Assembly: GCA_963678675.1 (NCBI GenBank)
Contig: OY783197.1
Location: forward strand, 9,551,647 to 9,615,646
Length of the DNA stretch: 64,000 bases
Source of the DNA: Xiphydria camelus
Lineage: Eukaryota > Arthropoda > Insecta > Hymenoptera > Xiphydriidae
Direction: 5' to 3'
A program made the translations under genes and the position numbers. Positions 34,506 through 44,088 of this stretch are shown here, in pieces. The stretch's first letter is position 1. Every line of letters begins with the position of its first letter. Below the pieces are notes generated by a model. It was given only the letters and a program-made list of their open reading frames with translations, was not told the DNA's origin and did not search any database.

Positions 34506-34726
34506 GTGTACACCCGGGTTCACGGATTCTGAACATAATGACTTTTGAAAATGTAATTTTAAAACGTAACAGCCAATTAGCAATTAAATGTCAAACTTTC
34601 ATTAGCTAATGCGGCTTTTGCCCTGGCTAATGAAAGCATGATAATTAATTATTCATTGGTTAGTATATTGAAATATGACATTTTGAAAAGTCACTATGTT
34701 CAAAATCCGTGAACCCGGGTGTACAT
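34506..34726. repeat. Foldback with TACACCCGGG ends
   Basis: GTGTACACCCGGGTTCACGG on the left is mirrored by CCGTGAACCCGGGTGTACAT. The arms continue through ATTCTGAACATAATGACTTT. The centre contains a second small stem, TTTCATTAGCTAATG / TGGCTAATGAAAG. Confidence 0.75.
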
Positions 34727-34897
34727 GGCAAGCCAGGTATCAGATCTACACGGTTATCTATGGAAAATCCGTTATTTTTCCCCTTTACAATACATATTCC
34801 ATGTATAGCGGTATTTATTAAGTTGGCCACTGCGGGGATGGCTTACTCCGATCCGTCCGGCAATTAGCGTTCTGTGAAGGACGTGAGATTGTAAGTA

Positions 34898-35434
34898 TAG
34901 TCTGTTAAGTAAGAGCGTGTGCGGCGTTATTCATGAAGACATTATTTAACAATGTTTCTTTCGACATATACATACGTTTGATATGGTCGAAGGCAATGCA
35001 CAATTTGGTTAATAATGAGTTCAATTACCACCATCGATTATTGCTTGGCATCTCCGAGGCATACTATCCATCAAATTTTCAGCGTATTTATGGGGAAGTA
35101 CCTTCCAAATGTGTCAAATTTCTCGGGATAGCTGCTTCACAGTGAAGACACGTTTTCGTCCAAGCTTCTGCTTGTTTATGAAACCGTGTTCACTGTGAAG
35201 TAGCTATCCTGAGAAATTCGACGCGTTTGGAAGGCACTTCCCCGCGAATACGTCGAAAAATGGATGGATACTATGCCTCGGAGATGCCAAGTGATTGTCG
35301 ATGGTGGTGATTGGACATTATTAACATAATTGCGCATTGCCTTGGAACATGTCAAACGTATGTACGTGGAAAAAAACATTGTTGAATAATTTCTTTATGA
35401 ATAATGCCATATACACGCTCTTACTTAACTGACT
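34898..35434. repeat. 537-bp foldback
   Basis: The arms begin AGTCTGTTAAGTAAGAGCGT and end ACGCTCTTACTTAACTGACT, meeting near 35160. Each arm has a related open frame of about 70 codons (34933-35145 plus, 35176-35379 minus), diverged between arms. I do not recognise the peptide; the frames may simply be shared by descent. Confidence 0.7.
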
Positions 35435-35955
35435 GTACGTTTGCAGCCCTTCTTCGCCAAACCGTATTACCTTTCTATTGTTTGTACCTGAGTTTTCATC
35501 CATATTTTTGTTACACTACTCTAGTAGTGTATAAAACAAAATAACAGTAACCTTAGTCGAAAATTAAAAAGGTTAGATTTGCTCTCTTCTAAAATTAATT
35601 ACTGTCGTCATCACTAGAGTACAGTGCGTTCGGTGTTCCAACAGAAATCCCTGACTAGTCAAAGTCCGCACATGCGCACTACGTACAAATCACCAACTGT
35701 CAGGGATTAGTCACGGATTCTCTGCAGGAACAAACCTACAATTACTCTGAAAAATTCCACTTTGTAAACAAACGTATGTGTCAACCGCCATACTTTCTCG
35801 TCTGCTAGGTGTCTGCGCCCTAGGGAACTTCTGTCGCGACGATTGACGTCTGCCGGCGATCGACAGAGCCAATCGTTCGGCGTCCTTGCGTCTCCGACCA
35901 ATAGCGGATAACCTAGAGTCTACAAATCGCTACGTACCATATCGTCCTATGTGTA

Positions 35956-36271
35956 CCGTATGTCCGCGATCATTTGAACCATAGGAAAATTGCGAGTTTT
36001 GCATGAGCACCCCTTTGGGTCTCCTTGTCCAATAGAATCACCGGAGAAGCGTGAATGCGCATGCGTAGTCATCCGCGAGTGTGGCGTCGTCAGCAAGTTT
36101 AGATCGGTTATCGAAATAATCGATCTGAACTTGCTGACGACGCCACACTCGCGGATGACTACGCATGCGCATTCACGCTTCTCCGGTGATTCTATTAGAC
36201 GAGGAGACCCAAAGGGGTGCTCATGCAAAACTCGCAATTTTCCTATGGTTCAAATGATCGCGGACATACGG
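35956..36271. mobile_element. TATGTCC foldback F3 (316 bp)
   Basis: Ends CCGTATGTCCGCGATCATTT and ...GATCGCGGACATACGG, with TA flanks (35954-35955 and 36272-36273). It is palindromic almost to its centre, ATCGAAATAATCGAT. Inserted in the terminal repeat of the 15-kb element; the other arm is unfilled near 21265. Confidence 0.88.
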
Positions 36272-36361
36272 TACAACATACGTGGAGACCCGGTACATAC
36301 ATACACCCGGCGACTCGGTTTCTCGGCCTAGGGAATTTTCAAAATGGAATCTTTAAACGTA

Positions 36362-36663
36362 CCATATGTCCGCGATCAAAGAGCCCATAGCAAAATTGCG
36401 AGTTTTGCATGAGCACCTCTGTGGGTCTCCTCGTCCAATAGAATCACCGGAGAAGCGTGAATGCGCATGCGTAGTCATCCGCGAGTGCAGTTCGACTTCG
36501 ATTTCGAGATGCGAGAATCGAAATCGAAGTCGAACTGCACTCGCGGATGACTACGCATGCGCATTCACGCTTCTCCGGTGATTCTATTGGACGAGGAGAC
36601 CCACAGAGGTGCTCATGCAAAACTCGCAATTTTGCTATGGGCTCTTTGATCGCGGACATATGG
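36362..36663. mobile_element. TATGTCC foldback F4 (302 bp)
   Basis: Ends CCATATGTCCGCGATCAAAG and ...CGCGGACATATGG, flanked by TA (36360-36361 and 36664-36665). The arms share CTCCGGTGATTCTATT and ATGCGCATGCGTAGTCATCC with F3, so the two are close relatives with different centres. Identical 71-codon frames on both strands are a product of the palindrome. Confidence 0.88.
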
Positions 36664-36770
36664 TACGTAATAGGCCCCCTGGATAATCCTTATTTCCCGC
36701 TCGTAGGTCGGGCATTAACGTTAAACGCTGACGGCTTCTTAACCAAAAAATTACGCGCGAACCGAACTAA

Positions 36771-36910
36771 AGGCCATCACACGTGAAAAAACGAAAGCAG
36801 TAACAGTAAGGATCGAACAATCAGAAATATCATTCTTATGGAATTATGCTTAAACAGGCTTTCTGATTGGTCAATCCTTACTGTTTACGTTTTTTCACGT
36901 GTGATGGCCT
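36771..36910. mobile_element. AGGCCAT foldback MITE, copy 1 (140 bp)
   Basis: AGGCCATCACACGTGAAAAA and its complement form the ends, with TAA on both sides (36768-36770 and 36911-36913). The core contains CAATCAGAAATATCATTCTT, shared with 37934-38100. Confidence 0.82.
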
Positions 36911-37080
36911 TAACAGCTCGCAGACGCCATCCGCCGACACCGCGGATGATTTCGCATGTGTAGTGACATTTCCGCGTGCGTACTGCCTGCCAATCCGCGC
37001 CGATCCGCATGCCGCACTCCGCATGCCTTCCGCACCCATCTGAATCCCGCTTGTCTCTCCGTTGGATGCCACTAAATAAG

Positions 37081-37138
37081 GGGGTGCTCATGCAAAACTC
37101 GCAGTTTTGCTATGGGCTCCTTGATTACGGACATACGG
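37081..37138. mobile_element. Solo end of a TATGTCC foldback
   Basis: GGGGTGCTCATGCAAAACTC, then TTTTGCTATGGGCTCCTTGA and GGACATACGG followed by TA. It matches the right ends of F3 and F4. I could not find its partner left end, so this copy is truncated. Confidence 0.65.
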
Positions 37139-37213
37139 TATTAATAGCTATTTTTATGAAATTATTTGCACCAGGCAGATACCTATATGAATAAGTTTCT
37201 TTATTGTCTCATA

Positions 37214-37451
37214 TGAGGGGGTTAGTGGAAAAGTGGTACAAGTCACAATTTGGATTATTTGAGTTAACAGCAAAAATGCATAGTTAAAGTAAATATCTGT
37301 TTAGAAAAAAAAGTGGTAAAGTGGCAACCATACCATTATACACTTATACCATTTTTTTTTCGAAACAGATATTTACTTTAACTATGCATTTTTGCAGTTA
37401 ACTCAAATAATCCAAATTGTGACTTGTACCACTTTTCCACTGACCCCCTCA
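37214..37451. mobile_element. TGAGGGG foldback, copy 2 (238 bp)
   Basis: Ends TGAGGGGGTTAGTGGAAAAG and CTTTTCCACTGACCCCCTCA, flanked by TA (37212-37213 and 37452-37453). The arms are about 100 bp and nearly perfect: AACTATGCATTTTTGC and its complement lie inside. The loop contains GTGGTAAAGTGGCAACC. Confidence 0.8.
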
Positions 37452-37488
37452 TATGCTCGTCTTTCATAGAGTTGTAGATCCAGCGTCA

Positions 37489-37706
37489 TCGATCGATACA
37501 ATTTTTTGGATTTGAATCGACCACCTGGGGTCGTGGATTTTCGGGTAAAATTTTTTTGGATTTCAATCGACCACCAGGTGTCATCGACTAGCGGGTAAAA
37601 TTTTTTGGATTTCAATCAACGACCAGGTGTCGTTGACTAGCGGGTAAAATTTTTTAGATTTCAATCGATCACCAGGTGTCGTCAAGTAGCGGGTAAAATT
37701 TTTGAA
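37489..37706. repeat. Minisatellite, period about 55-58 bp
   Basis: Four units of the form TTTTTTGGATTTCAATCGACC, then ACCAGGTGTCGT and AGCGGGTAAAA. It ends just before the TTA target of the next element. Confidence 0.8.
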
Positions 37707-37933
37707 GTGAAACTTCTTAGGGGCCTATTTCATTATACCGACACGTCGGATTGTCGTATACGACGAGTCACTCCGATTGGCTGCGACAAAAAGTGGTGGT
37801 GGGGTAAATCTGTCGGAGAGAGAGCGACGGTATTTTTCGTCGTTCGAAAGTTCAGCAGTGCTGAACTTCAAGCAACGGTTTCGTACGATGAAAAATAGGG
37901 CTCGTGCATGGCCGGGTGATGGCGCGACAGTAA

Positions 37934-38100
37934 AGGCCATTGCACGTAAATTTCCGTAAGCCGTAAGCTTAAGGATTGACCAATCAGACATATCATTCTT
38001 ACGGAATTATGTTTAAAACCCAAGATGGTGTCCTTAAACAGGCTTTTTGATTGGTCAATCCTTAAGCTTACGGCTTACGGAAATTTACTTGCAATGGCCT
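37934..38100. mobile_element. AGGCCAT foldback MITE, copy 2 (167 bp)
   Basis: AGGCCATTGCACGTAAATTT and AAATTTACTTGCAATGGCCT are the ends. TAA flanks (37931-37933 and 38101-38103). Arms run through CCGTAAGCCGTAAGCTTAAG and GGATTGACCAATCA. Nested inside the 37720 element. Confidence 0.85.
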
Positions 38101-38367
38101 TAAGCCACGTTCAACGCCACCGACGGCTATCTGAGGAATATTGACGTTACGAATTGTATTGGCACTGATGGTGCAAAAGTGAATTTTATTGTATTTTTAA
38201 AAAATGGGAAAAATTTTAATATTTAAATTCTTTTCGATGAGTAAAGATTTCCTTCGTGATACAGTCAGAACAACAGACAAACATCTATGCAATTAAAAAC
38301 ACGAGAAGATGTAATTAAAAGTCCATGACCTGGCGAAATTACTGTTATTGTACTACGATATGCTGAT

Positions 38368-38385
38368 GGGGGGGGGGGGGGGGGG
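38368..38385 (+). repeat. Poly-G run of 18
   Basis: Uninterrupted G tract in otherwise AT-rich DNA inside the 37720 element. Its length is prone to sequencing or assembly error. Confidence 0.9.
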
Positions 38386-38704
38386 ATGAACATTGAAAAG
38401 AATAAAATTTTACTTATAAGCTCGAATGTCGTGCTTTTTAAGAGCGACTTGTACGCTTTAATATATCGATGATTTAAAAATTACATATAGGTATATCGAT
38501 GATTCTGTAGTTTAGCAGTTGGAGCATAAAAATAATGAAATTAGAGATAACTATAAATGTATTTTACGTATTTTAATCTAAATCGTTTGAGGTTCGTTTA
38601 AAACGTATTACATTACGTTATGCTATACACGTATGTCATTGACGGAAAGCACGTCGTCCTGTTTCAACGATTGTTTTCCACGTTAATAAAATAAAACCGA
38701 AATT

Positions 38705-38830
38705 GCAGTGGCGAAGTGTTGTGTCTCATTATGCAAAGGGAAGGGAACCTTCCATTTTCCAGAGAACGAAAAACGTCGAATTTTATGGGAACATTTCAAG
38801 CATTGTGCGCCATTTTAAGATCGTCGCAAC
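38705..38830 (+). pseudogene. Possible THAP-like zinc finger start
   Basis: One plus frame reads VAKCCVSLCKGKGTFHFPEN and continues KRRILWEHFKHCAPF before a stop. A CxxxC pair followed by FHFP and a tryptophan is the layout at the start of THAP (C2CH) DNA-binding domains found in several transposon proteins and host genes. The distal C-x2-H is not seen. Two overlapping frames of similar length exist, so the assignment is weak. Confidence 0.3.
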
Positions 38831-39452
38831 GACAAACAGAAGTGTCGTCAATCGACCCTATTTCATTCCTCCGACAAGATATCTGCGACGGACCCCCCAC
38901 CCGATTTTATCACAGCCAATCTGAGTGACTCGTCGTATATGACAATCCGACGTGTCGGTACAATAAAATAGGCCCCTTACGGCGCGGTAGGCAGTAAAAT
39001 GAAACTGACGTGAAACGAAATATTCATAGAGAATAAGGGGTAAGCGCTCGTGGTGGGGGATGCTGTCGGTGGGATGACCAATGGTAGGGAGGGTGGGGGA
39101 AGAGAGTGGTTAGCGCTCGTGGCGCGTCCCTAGCGGGTGAGAGGGGAGGTGAGAGAAAATAAAATGCGCAATGCCGACAGTACACGGTCGCCAAGGAGAC
39201 CCGAGCGCGAGACATGCCGAGGGTAGACGCGAGACCGTGAGCACTGTATATTGGGAACGTGCAACACCCGTACAGTGACACCTGGTGGCAGTAGTCAGCG
39301 AAAAATCTTGCACTTTTATACAGTACCAAATACGATAAGAATATAGAAATCCTCGGCAAAACCAATTAGTGAACAACAATATGAATGTTTTTCATCAGGT
39401 GTATTTTATAGCCATTATTTATATGTATAGAATTGCAATAAACAGTAAGTAT

Positions 39453-39629
39453 TGTGATAGTTCTAACAGATGTAGGTAATGAATATTTATTATAAAGAAA
39501 TAGAATATGTGTCTCTGTTACAATCTGCTTGCTCATGCCGTGATGTCGGCTTCCTAACTGACTCTCCCATGTGTCCGTCTGGTGGGGTGCCCTCTGTACT
39601 TTTACACTCTACTTATACTATCTATCACA
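39453..39629 (-). repeat. gypsy 3' LTR
   Basis: Runs TGTGATAGTTCTAACAG to CTATCTATCACA on the plus strand; on the element's own strand it is TGTGATAG...TATCACA. It differs from the other LTR by scattered substitutions and a 2-3-bp length change in GGTGGGGTGCCC. Confidence 0.9.
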
Positions 39630-39640
39630 TCCCCCTTTCA
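39630..39640 (-). other. gypsy polypurine tract
   Basis: On the minus strand GAAAGGGGGA abuts the 3' LTR. A purine run at this place primes plus-strand DNA synthesis in LTR elements. Confidence 0.75.
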
Positions 39641-39905
39641 AGTATGCACTCATTTGTAACTAACAAAATCATCAAATCGTCCGGGAGGTTTAATACTAGC
39701 TCTCGATCGCAATGAAGGTCCACAATAATCTGTCGATGCACCGGATGCTCTGTGGCCGGCCCTGGAATCCTGCTCCCCTTCGATTGCCATTGTTGATTCA
39801 GATGGTGCCTCCGTATGAGACGGAGACTCGTGTCCTTTAGGTATTGCAGGTTGCTCATCCTGCATGAATGGATCATGAACTGGATCCATATAGAACGTCA
39901 GTGAT

Positions 39906-40697
39906 TCAGATTTTGGTTTGATCAGTTGACGTTGTCACGACAAATGACCTTGGGGTTGGATGCTTTGCAGTCATTTTTGCCGGTTCAAGTGTTTTGTCTC
40001 GTTTTAACAACATTTTATCACCAACCTTGAGTTCTGGGAGATTTCTGGCAGACCGATTGTAGTAATACTTTTGAACAGCCTGTTTACCCTGTAACTCTTT
40101 CTTGACACCCGTAGGTAGCTTTGGACTCAAATGACTAGTGAGTACTGGTATCTTGGTACGAAGGCTTCGTCCAGCGCACAGCTGAGTTGGACTTACACTC
40201 ATATCCTTCACCGGTGTGTTTCTATAATCCAGTAACATGGTAAATAAGTCGGCATTACCTGTAGCCGCTCTGCGAAGCATATTTTTTGCAATTTGTACCG
40301 CTCGCTCTGCCATTTCGTTTGACTGAGGATACCGAGGACTGGAGGTCGTTAGCTCGATGTCCCACTCTTTGGCGAAAGTCTTGAACTGGTAGCTGTTGAA
40401 TGGCATGTTGTCAGATACCAACTCCTCCGGTACTCCCAGCCTTGAGAAGACTTCTTTCAATTTATAAATAACAACATCTGCTGTTTTCCTATTAAGCTTG
40501 AGTAACTCCAACCACTTGGAATAATAGTCCACTATTACCAAGTACGACGTACCACCGAAATCCAGAATATCAGTGGCAACTTTCATCCATGGCCTCATAG
40601 GAATCTCATGAGATATCAACGGTTCTTTCCTGTTGCTTCGTCTGAGTTGTTGACAAATTGAACAGCCAGAAACCATCGACTCTATCTGACTGGACAT
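39906..40697 (-). pseudogene. gypsy integrase
   Basis: Inserts the cDNA into the genome. The zinc-binding HHCC region is partly in another frame upstream (HEGHLG near 40745; then CSICQQLRR here). The catalytic core shows D in ATDILDF, D in VSDNMPFNSY and E in NEMAERAVQ, fitting DDE integrases. VGDKMLLKRDKTLEP near the end fits the C-terminal SH3-like part. The frame differs from that of RNase H: a shift lies near 40710, where FWPGM and FLARHV are alternative readings. Downstream, 39625-39889 could encode the protein's tail. Confidence 0.9.
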
Positions 40698-40803
40698 GCC
40701 GGGCCAAAAAAGTAAACTTCTTGCATTTTTCTTCTCCCAAGTGACCTTCGTGAAGAATTTTCAACATTTCCAATCGCATAAACGTAGGGACTACTAAGCG
40801 GTC

Positions 40804-41469
40804 CTACATAAACACCAAGCCGTCATCGACTGAAATTACCTCCCGGTAATTCCAGTACGGCTCAGCTCCCAGCGTTACATTCTGTATGTACTCCGGCCAG
40901 CCATTTTGGTCATAGTATATTAGCCTCTGGAGAGTTTTGTCGCTTTTTGTTGCCTCCTGAATAGCCCTACGCTTCGCTGAGCTGACTGCTAGATGCTTGC
41001 TGACTGAGTGTACTGCCGCATTCAGCTCTGCATCCTCACACACTGGTGTTCGTAGGAATGCCCTAGATAGAGTATCTGCCAAAAACATTTGCTTGCCTGG
41101 AACATACTGCACAATTAAATTATATCTCATCAGCTTTAAAAGCATTAATTGCATTCGGCCCGATACTTTATTGATGTCCTTCTTCATAATTGTTACCAGT
41201 GGCTTGTGGTCAGTATGTATTGTGACCTGTACACCGTAAACATATTGATGAAAGTGTTGCATTCCAAACACTATCGCTAAGAGCTCTTTCTCAATTGGCG
41301 CATACCTTTGTTCAGTTTCAGTGAGCGATCTAGAGGCATACGCAATGGGATGTGAATCTTGTAACAGCGCAGCTCCAAGCCCGTGTTTTGAGGCATCTGT
41401 CTGTACGGTGAGAGGCTTCTTTGGATTGTAAAATGCCAGAACTGGAGCTGTTGTCAGCTTTTCTTTCAT
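40804..41469 (-). pseudogene. gypsy RNase H and connection to integrase
   Basis: Degrades RNA in the RNA/DNA hybrid. It contains TDASKHGLGAALLQ, EKELLAIVFGMQHFHQYVYG and IHTDHKPLVTI, the standard gypsy RNase H motifs. It is in the same frame as RT and separated from it only by one in-frame TAG at 41488-41490. A second TAG after DDGLVFM ends it at 40804, where the family would read on. Confidence 0.92.
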
Positions 41470-41487
41470 GATTTTAACTGCATCACT

Positions 41488-42582
41488 CTACTCACGATCC
41501 CACGTCCATTCAGTGTCCTCTTTCAGCAAAACTCTTAACGGTGCAGTTATGACTGACATGTTTGGAATGAAACGTGCTAAGTAATTGACTGTACCTAGAA
41601 ATCGTCTTAACTCGTCCTTATTTGTTGGCTCATCCATGTTGGTTATTGCTCTAACCTTTTCCGGGTCTGGTTTCAAACCGTCCTTGGAAAAAATATGACC
41701 AACATAAGGTACCTCAGCCAACCGAAGTTTCATTTTCTTCTTGTTAAATTTTACATTATTTTCTTTGGCTCTTCGAAGCACCCTCCTCACTATTTTGTCG
41801 TGTTCCTCTTCATTTTCAGCTGCAATAATTATATCATCAGCGACACATGACACTCCTTCAATGTCACCAAACGTTTGTTCGACTCTCTCTTGAAAAACTT
41901 CTGGCGCTGGCGCTAAACCAAACGCTAATCTCAAGAATTTGAATCTTCCAAACGGAGTATTAAACACACATAAGTCTGTACTGCGCTCTGTTAGCTTCAA
42001 CTGCCAAAACCCATCGTTCATGTCAAGTGCTGTGAAAATTTTTTTTCCGTTCATCCTCGCAGCTACATCTTCGGTCGTTGACATTTTGTACTGTTCCCTC
42101 ATTATATATTCATTAAGATCACTCGGATCAAGACACAATCGCAGAGATCCGTCCTCCTTTTCAACAATGACTAGACTATTAACCCATTCAGTTGGTTTAT
42201 CAACTTTGGCAATAATACCCAGCTTTACAAGTGCTTCTAGAGTGCTCTTCAACTTGTCATGTATAGCGAATGGTACCTTCCTAGGCGGGTGAACTACTGG
42301 TTTGGCATTCGGCCTTATCTTGATATCGTATTCGAAAGGGAACTCCCCCACGCCAGTAAATACCTCCTTAAATTCTTCCTCGATTGACTCTAACAGCTTA
42401 TCACGCTGCACAATATCTACTCTCCTCACTAAATCCAACGCACGGCAACCTGGAAAGCCTAGCAATGGGGTTGACGCAACATCTACCACTACAAAATCCA
42501 GCCTCTCTCTCTCTCTCTCCTTCCATTGTCCCGTTCGCACATCAAATTGACCTCCCGATCGGTTTGACTGTGAATTCTCCAA
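41488..42582 (-). pseudogene. gypsy reverse transcriptase
   Basis: RNA-templated DNA polymerase. Conserved blocks appear in order: KLGIIAKVDKPTEWVNSLV, RLCLDPSDLNEYI, FTALDMNDGFWQL, FNTPFGRFKFLRLAFGLAPA, and CVADDIIIAAEN at the active site, where families usually have YxDD with Y or V first. VGHIFSKDGLKPDPEKV and RRFLGTVNYLARFIP follow, as in gypsy. The first 35 or so codons cover a (CT)n run (42507-42522). The frame is shifted relative to the protease segment upstream. Confidence 0.93.
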
Positions 42583-43066
42583 ACGACGTTACCGTGGTCC
42601 TTGTTTTACCCACATCAAGGTGAAACTCATCCAAAATTTTCTTTGAAATAATATTGACTTCAGCACCCGTGTCCAACTTGAATTTAACGTTTGTTCCTTT
42701 AATCTTTAAATCCACGTACCAAGCTTTTCCATTCTCCTCTGACTTCTTCGAGATTTCATCAATAAAAAAATGATCCGCCTCAAACTGTTGGTTATTGTCG
42801 GAGCTTCTGTAGTTCTCTGATACTTCATTAACAGCACTTTTTTTGCATACCTTAGCAAAATGATTCAGTCCTTTACAATTCCTGCATTGTTGTCCGTAAG
42901 CCGGATATTTTCTCGGTTGATGCTTATAACCACAGAACTTGCATTCAAAAGTATTCAATGGCTCTGCTTGCTCTTCACTTTTCTTACTGCTCTGATGAGG
43001 TGTCTTTTTAACTGCACTAACCTCTACTGTTTCTTGCAAAATTTTAACTTGTTTCACTGATTTCAT
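42542..43066 (-). pseudogene. gypsy nucleocapsid zinc knuckle and protease
   Basis: A cysteine-rich stretch (CKFCGYKH, then CRNCKGLNHFAKVC, a CCHC-type knuckle) binds RNA. The aspartic protease core LDTGAEVNII follows about 75 residues later. The frame ends at 42542, where RT continues in another frame. It overlaps the end of gag by 23 bases, an arrangement compatible with programmed frameshifting but equally with decay. Confidence 0.88.
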
Positions 43067-43598
43067 TTACTCTGCATATTTCTATAACTTTTTTCAATGT
43101 TACATCTGTCTCTCTCAGTAGTCTACGTTGCAAGGCTCTATCTCTTATTCCACAGATTATCCTGTCTCGAATTAAACCGTCCTTTTGTTCGCCAAAATCA
43201 CACGTCACTGCTGCTGTTCTCAATGTAGTCAGGAACGTGTCAAAATTTTCACCTTCTTTTTGTGCCACTTGAAAAAAATTAAACCTCTCTACAGTTTGAT
43301 TAACTTTTGGCAAGCAATATTTCTCAAATTTTTGCAGAACATCTTTCAAGACTTCAGGTTTTTCATCTTCTGCATATTCAAACGTGTTAAAAATTTCCAT
43401 TGCATCATCACTCAACAAATTAAGCAAGATGGCGACGCGTTTTTTGTCTGTTACCATTTTGTCAGTGAGTCCAGTAGCTTCCAAATAATTTTCAAAACTT
43501 TTCTTCCAATTTTTCCACACAATATGCAGATCATTCGATCCTTTCAGATCCAACGGGGGTGGCGGTCTTAATGACGCCTCAATTCCAATCTTCGACAT
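43044..43598 (-). CDS. gypsy gag (capsid)
   Basis: 184 codons starting MSKIGIEASLRPPPPLDLKG and ending VNEISETS. WKNWKKSFENYLEATGL, LLNLLSDDAMEIFNTF and FLTTLRTAAVTCDFG are the helical capsid motifs of gypsy Gag proteins. It starts about 90 bp after the primer-binding site, as expected, and has no internal stop. The next segment lies in a different frame. Confidence 0.85.
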   Translation of the reverse strand: MSKIGIEASLRPPPPLDLKGSNDLHIVWKNWKKSFENYLEATGLTDKMVTDKKRVAILLNLLSDDAMEIFNTFEYAEDEKPEVLKDVLQKFEKYCLPKVNQTVERFNFFQVAQKEGENFDTFLTTLRTAAVTCDFGEQKDGLIRDRIICGIRDRALQRRLLRETDVTLKKVIEICRVNEISETS

Positions 43599-43689
43599 GT
43601 TTCCTCTCTTTTCCTGCTTCTTGTTCCTATAGTCTGATTAACCGTGTTACTTATTCAATTTCAGTCCTCCTTGTATCGGTGAGACTTCA

Positions 43690-43707
43690 GTTTCACTTCT
43701 GACACCA
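43690..43707 (-). other. gypsy primer-binding site (tRNA-Leu-like)
   Basis: Directly inside the 5' LTR the minus strand reads TGGTGTCAGAAGTGAAAC. TGGTGTCAGAAGTG complements the 3' end of leucine tRNAs that finish CACTTCTGACACCA. Known for other gypsy elements; the tRNA match is from memory. Confidence 0.75.
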
Positions 43708-43882
43708 TGTGATAGTTCTGACAGATATAGGTAATGAATATTTATTATAAAGAAATAGAACATGTGTCTCTGTTACAATCTGCTTGCTCATGCCGTGATG
43801 TCGGCTTCCTAACTGACTCTCCCATATGTCCGTCTGGTGGTGCCCTCTGTACTCTTACACTCTACTTATACTATCTGTCACA
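43708..43882 (-). repeat. gypsy 5' LTR
   Basis: Runs TGTGATAGTTCTGACAG to CTATCTGTCACA on the plus strand. It is the upstream LTR in the element's orientation and is followed by the AGTAT target duplication. Confidence 0.9.
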
Positions 43883-44088
43883 AGTATTGGGACCGTGCAA
43901 CACCCGTACAGTGACACCTGGTGACAGTAGTCGGCAAAAAATAGGCACTTTTATACAGTACCAAATACGACAAGAATATAGAAATCCTCGGCAAAACCAA
44001 TTAGTGAACAACAATATGAATGTTTTTCATCAGGTGTATTTTATAGCAATTATTTATAAGTATAGAATAGCAATAAACAGTAAGCATA

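Larger units (their letters stand above)
33944..35736. mobile_element. 1.8-kb element with 5-bp TACAA duplication
   Basis: Ends GGTTTGTTCCTGCAGGAGTC and ...TCTGCAGGAACAAACC. TACAA occurs at 33939-33943 and 35737-35741, and once in the unfilled left arm. Near both ends there are GTCAGRGA/TCTGAC-type repeats. It contains a Harbinger-end fragment and two foldbacks. No transposase recognised. The 5-bp target does not by itself fix a superfamily; Transib also uses 5 bp but has CAC ends. Confidence 0.8.
21248..36293. mobile_element. 15-kb palindromic DD41D (rosa-like) transposon
   Basis: The left end is CCGGGTCTCCACGTATGTTG and the right end its complement, flanked by TA (21246-21247 and 36294-36295). 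The whole element is one palindrome, centred near 26400: each arm carries terminal DNA, a coding-looking segment, a short tandem array and a transposase that reads from the centre outward. The right arm is longer only because it received more insertions. Later inserts: hAT MITE (21431), Harbinger (21870), TTAA element (26952), solo LTR (32692), TACAA-flanked element (33944) and TATGTCC foldback (35956). A simpler relative sits at 49484-55330. The DD41D spacing in the transposase matches the rosa group of Tc1/mariner elements. Confidence 0.88.
37720..38976. mobile_element. 1.26-kb TTA-flanked element, GGGGCCTATTT ends
   Basis: Left GGGGCCTATTTCATTATACC and right ...AAATAGGCCCC, flanked by TTA (37717-37719 and 38977-38979). 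The inverted arms continue through CGACACGTCGGATTGTCGTA and CGAGTCACTC. A TWA target agrees with PIF/Harbinger. The interior holds an AGGCCAT foldback, a poly-G tract and a THAP-like peptide near 38705. Confidence 0.82.
39453..43882 (-). mobile_element. Ty3/gypsy LTR retrotransposon, 4.4 kb, minus strand
   Basis: Two LTRs (177 and 175 bp) start TGTGATAGTTCT and end TCACA. Target duplication is AGTAT (39448-39452 and 43883-43887). Gene order on the minus strand is gag, zinc knuckle, protease, RT, RNase H, integrase, the gypsy order with integrase last. No envelope gene was seen. The two LTRs differ at several positions, and pol has stops and shifts, so the copy is old and inactive. Confidence 0.93.

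Noticed and set aside
36366..36659. Nearly identical 71-codon frames on both strands
   Set aside because: They result from the F4 palindrome; the sequence has no coding bias or family match.
41939..42623. Plus-strand open frames of 79-117 codons opposite the gypsy pol
   Set aside because: They are antisense shadows of reverse transcriptase, which shows clear family motifs on the minus strand.
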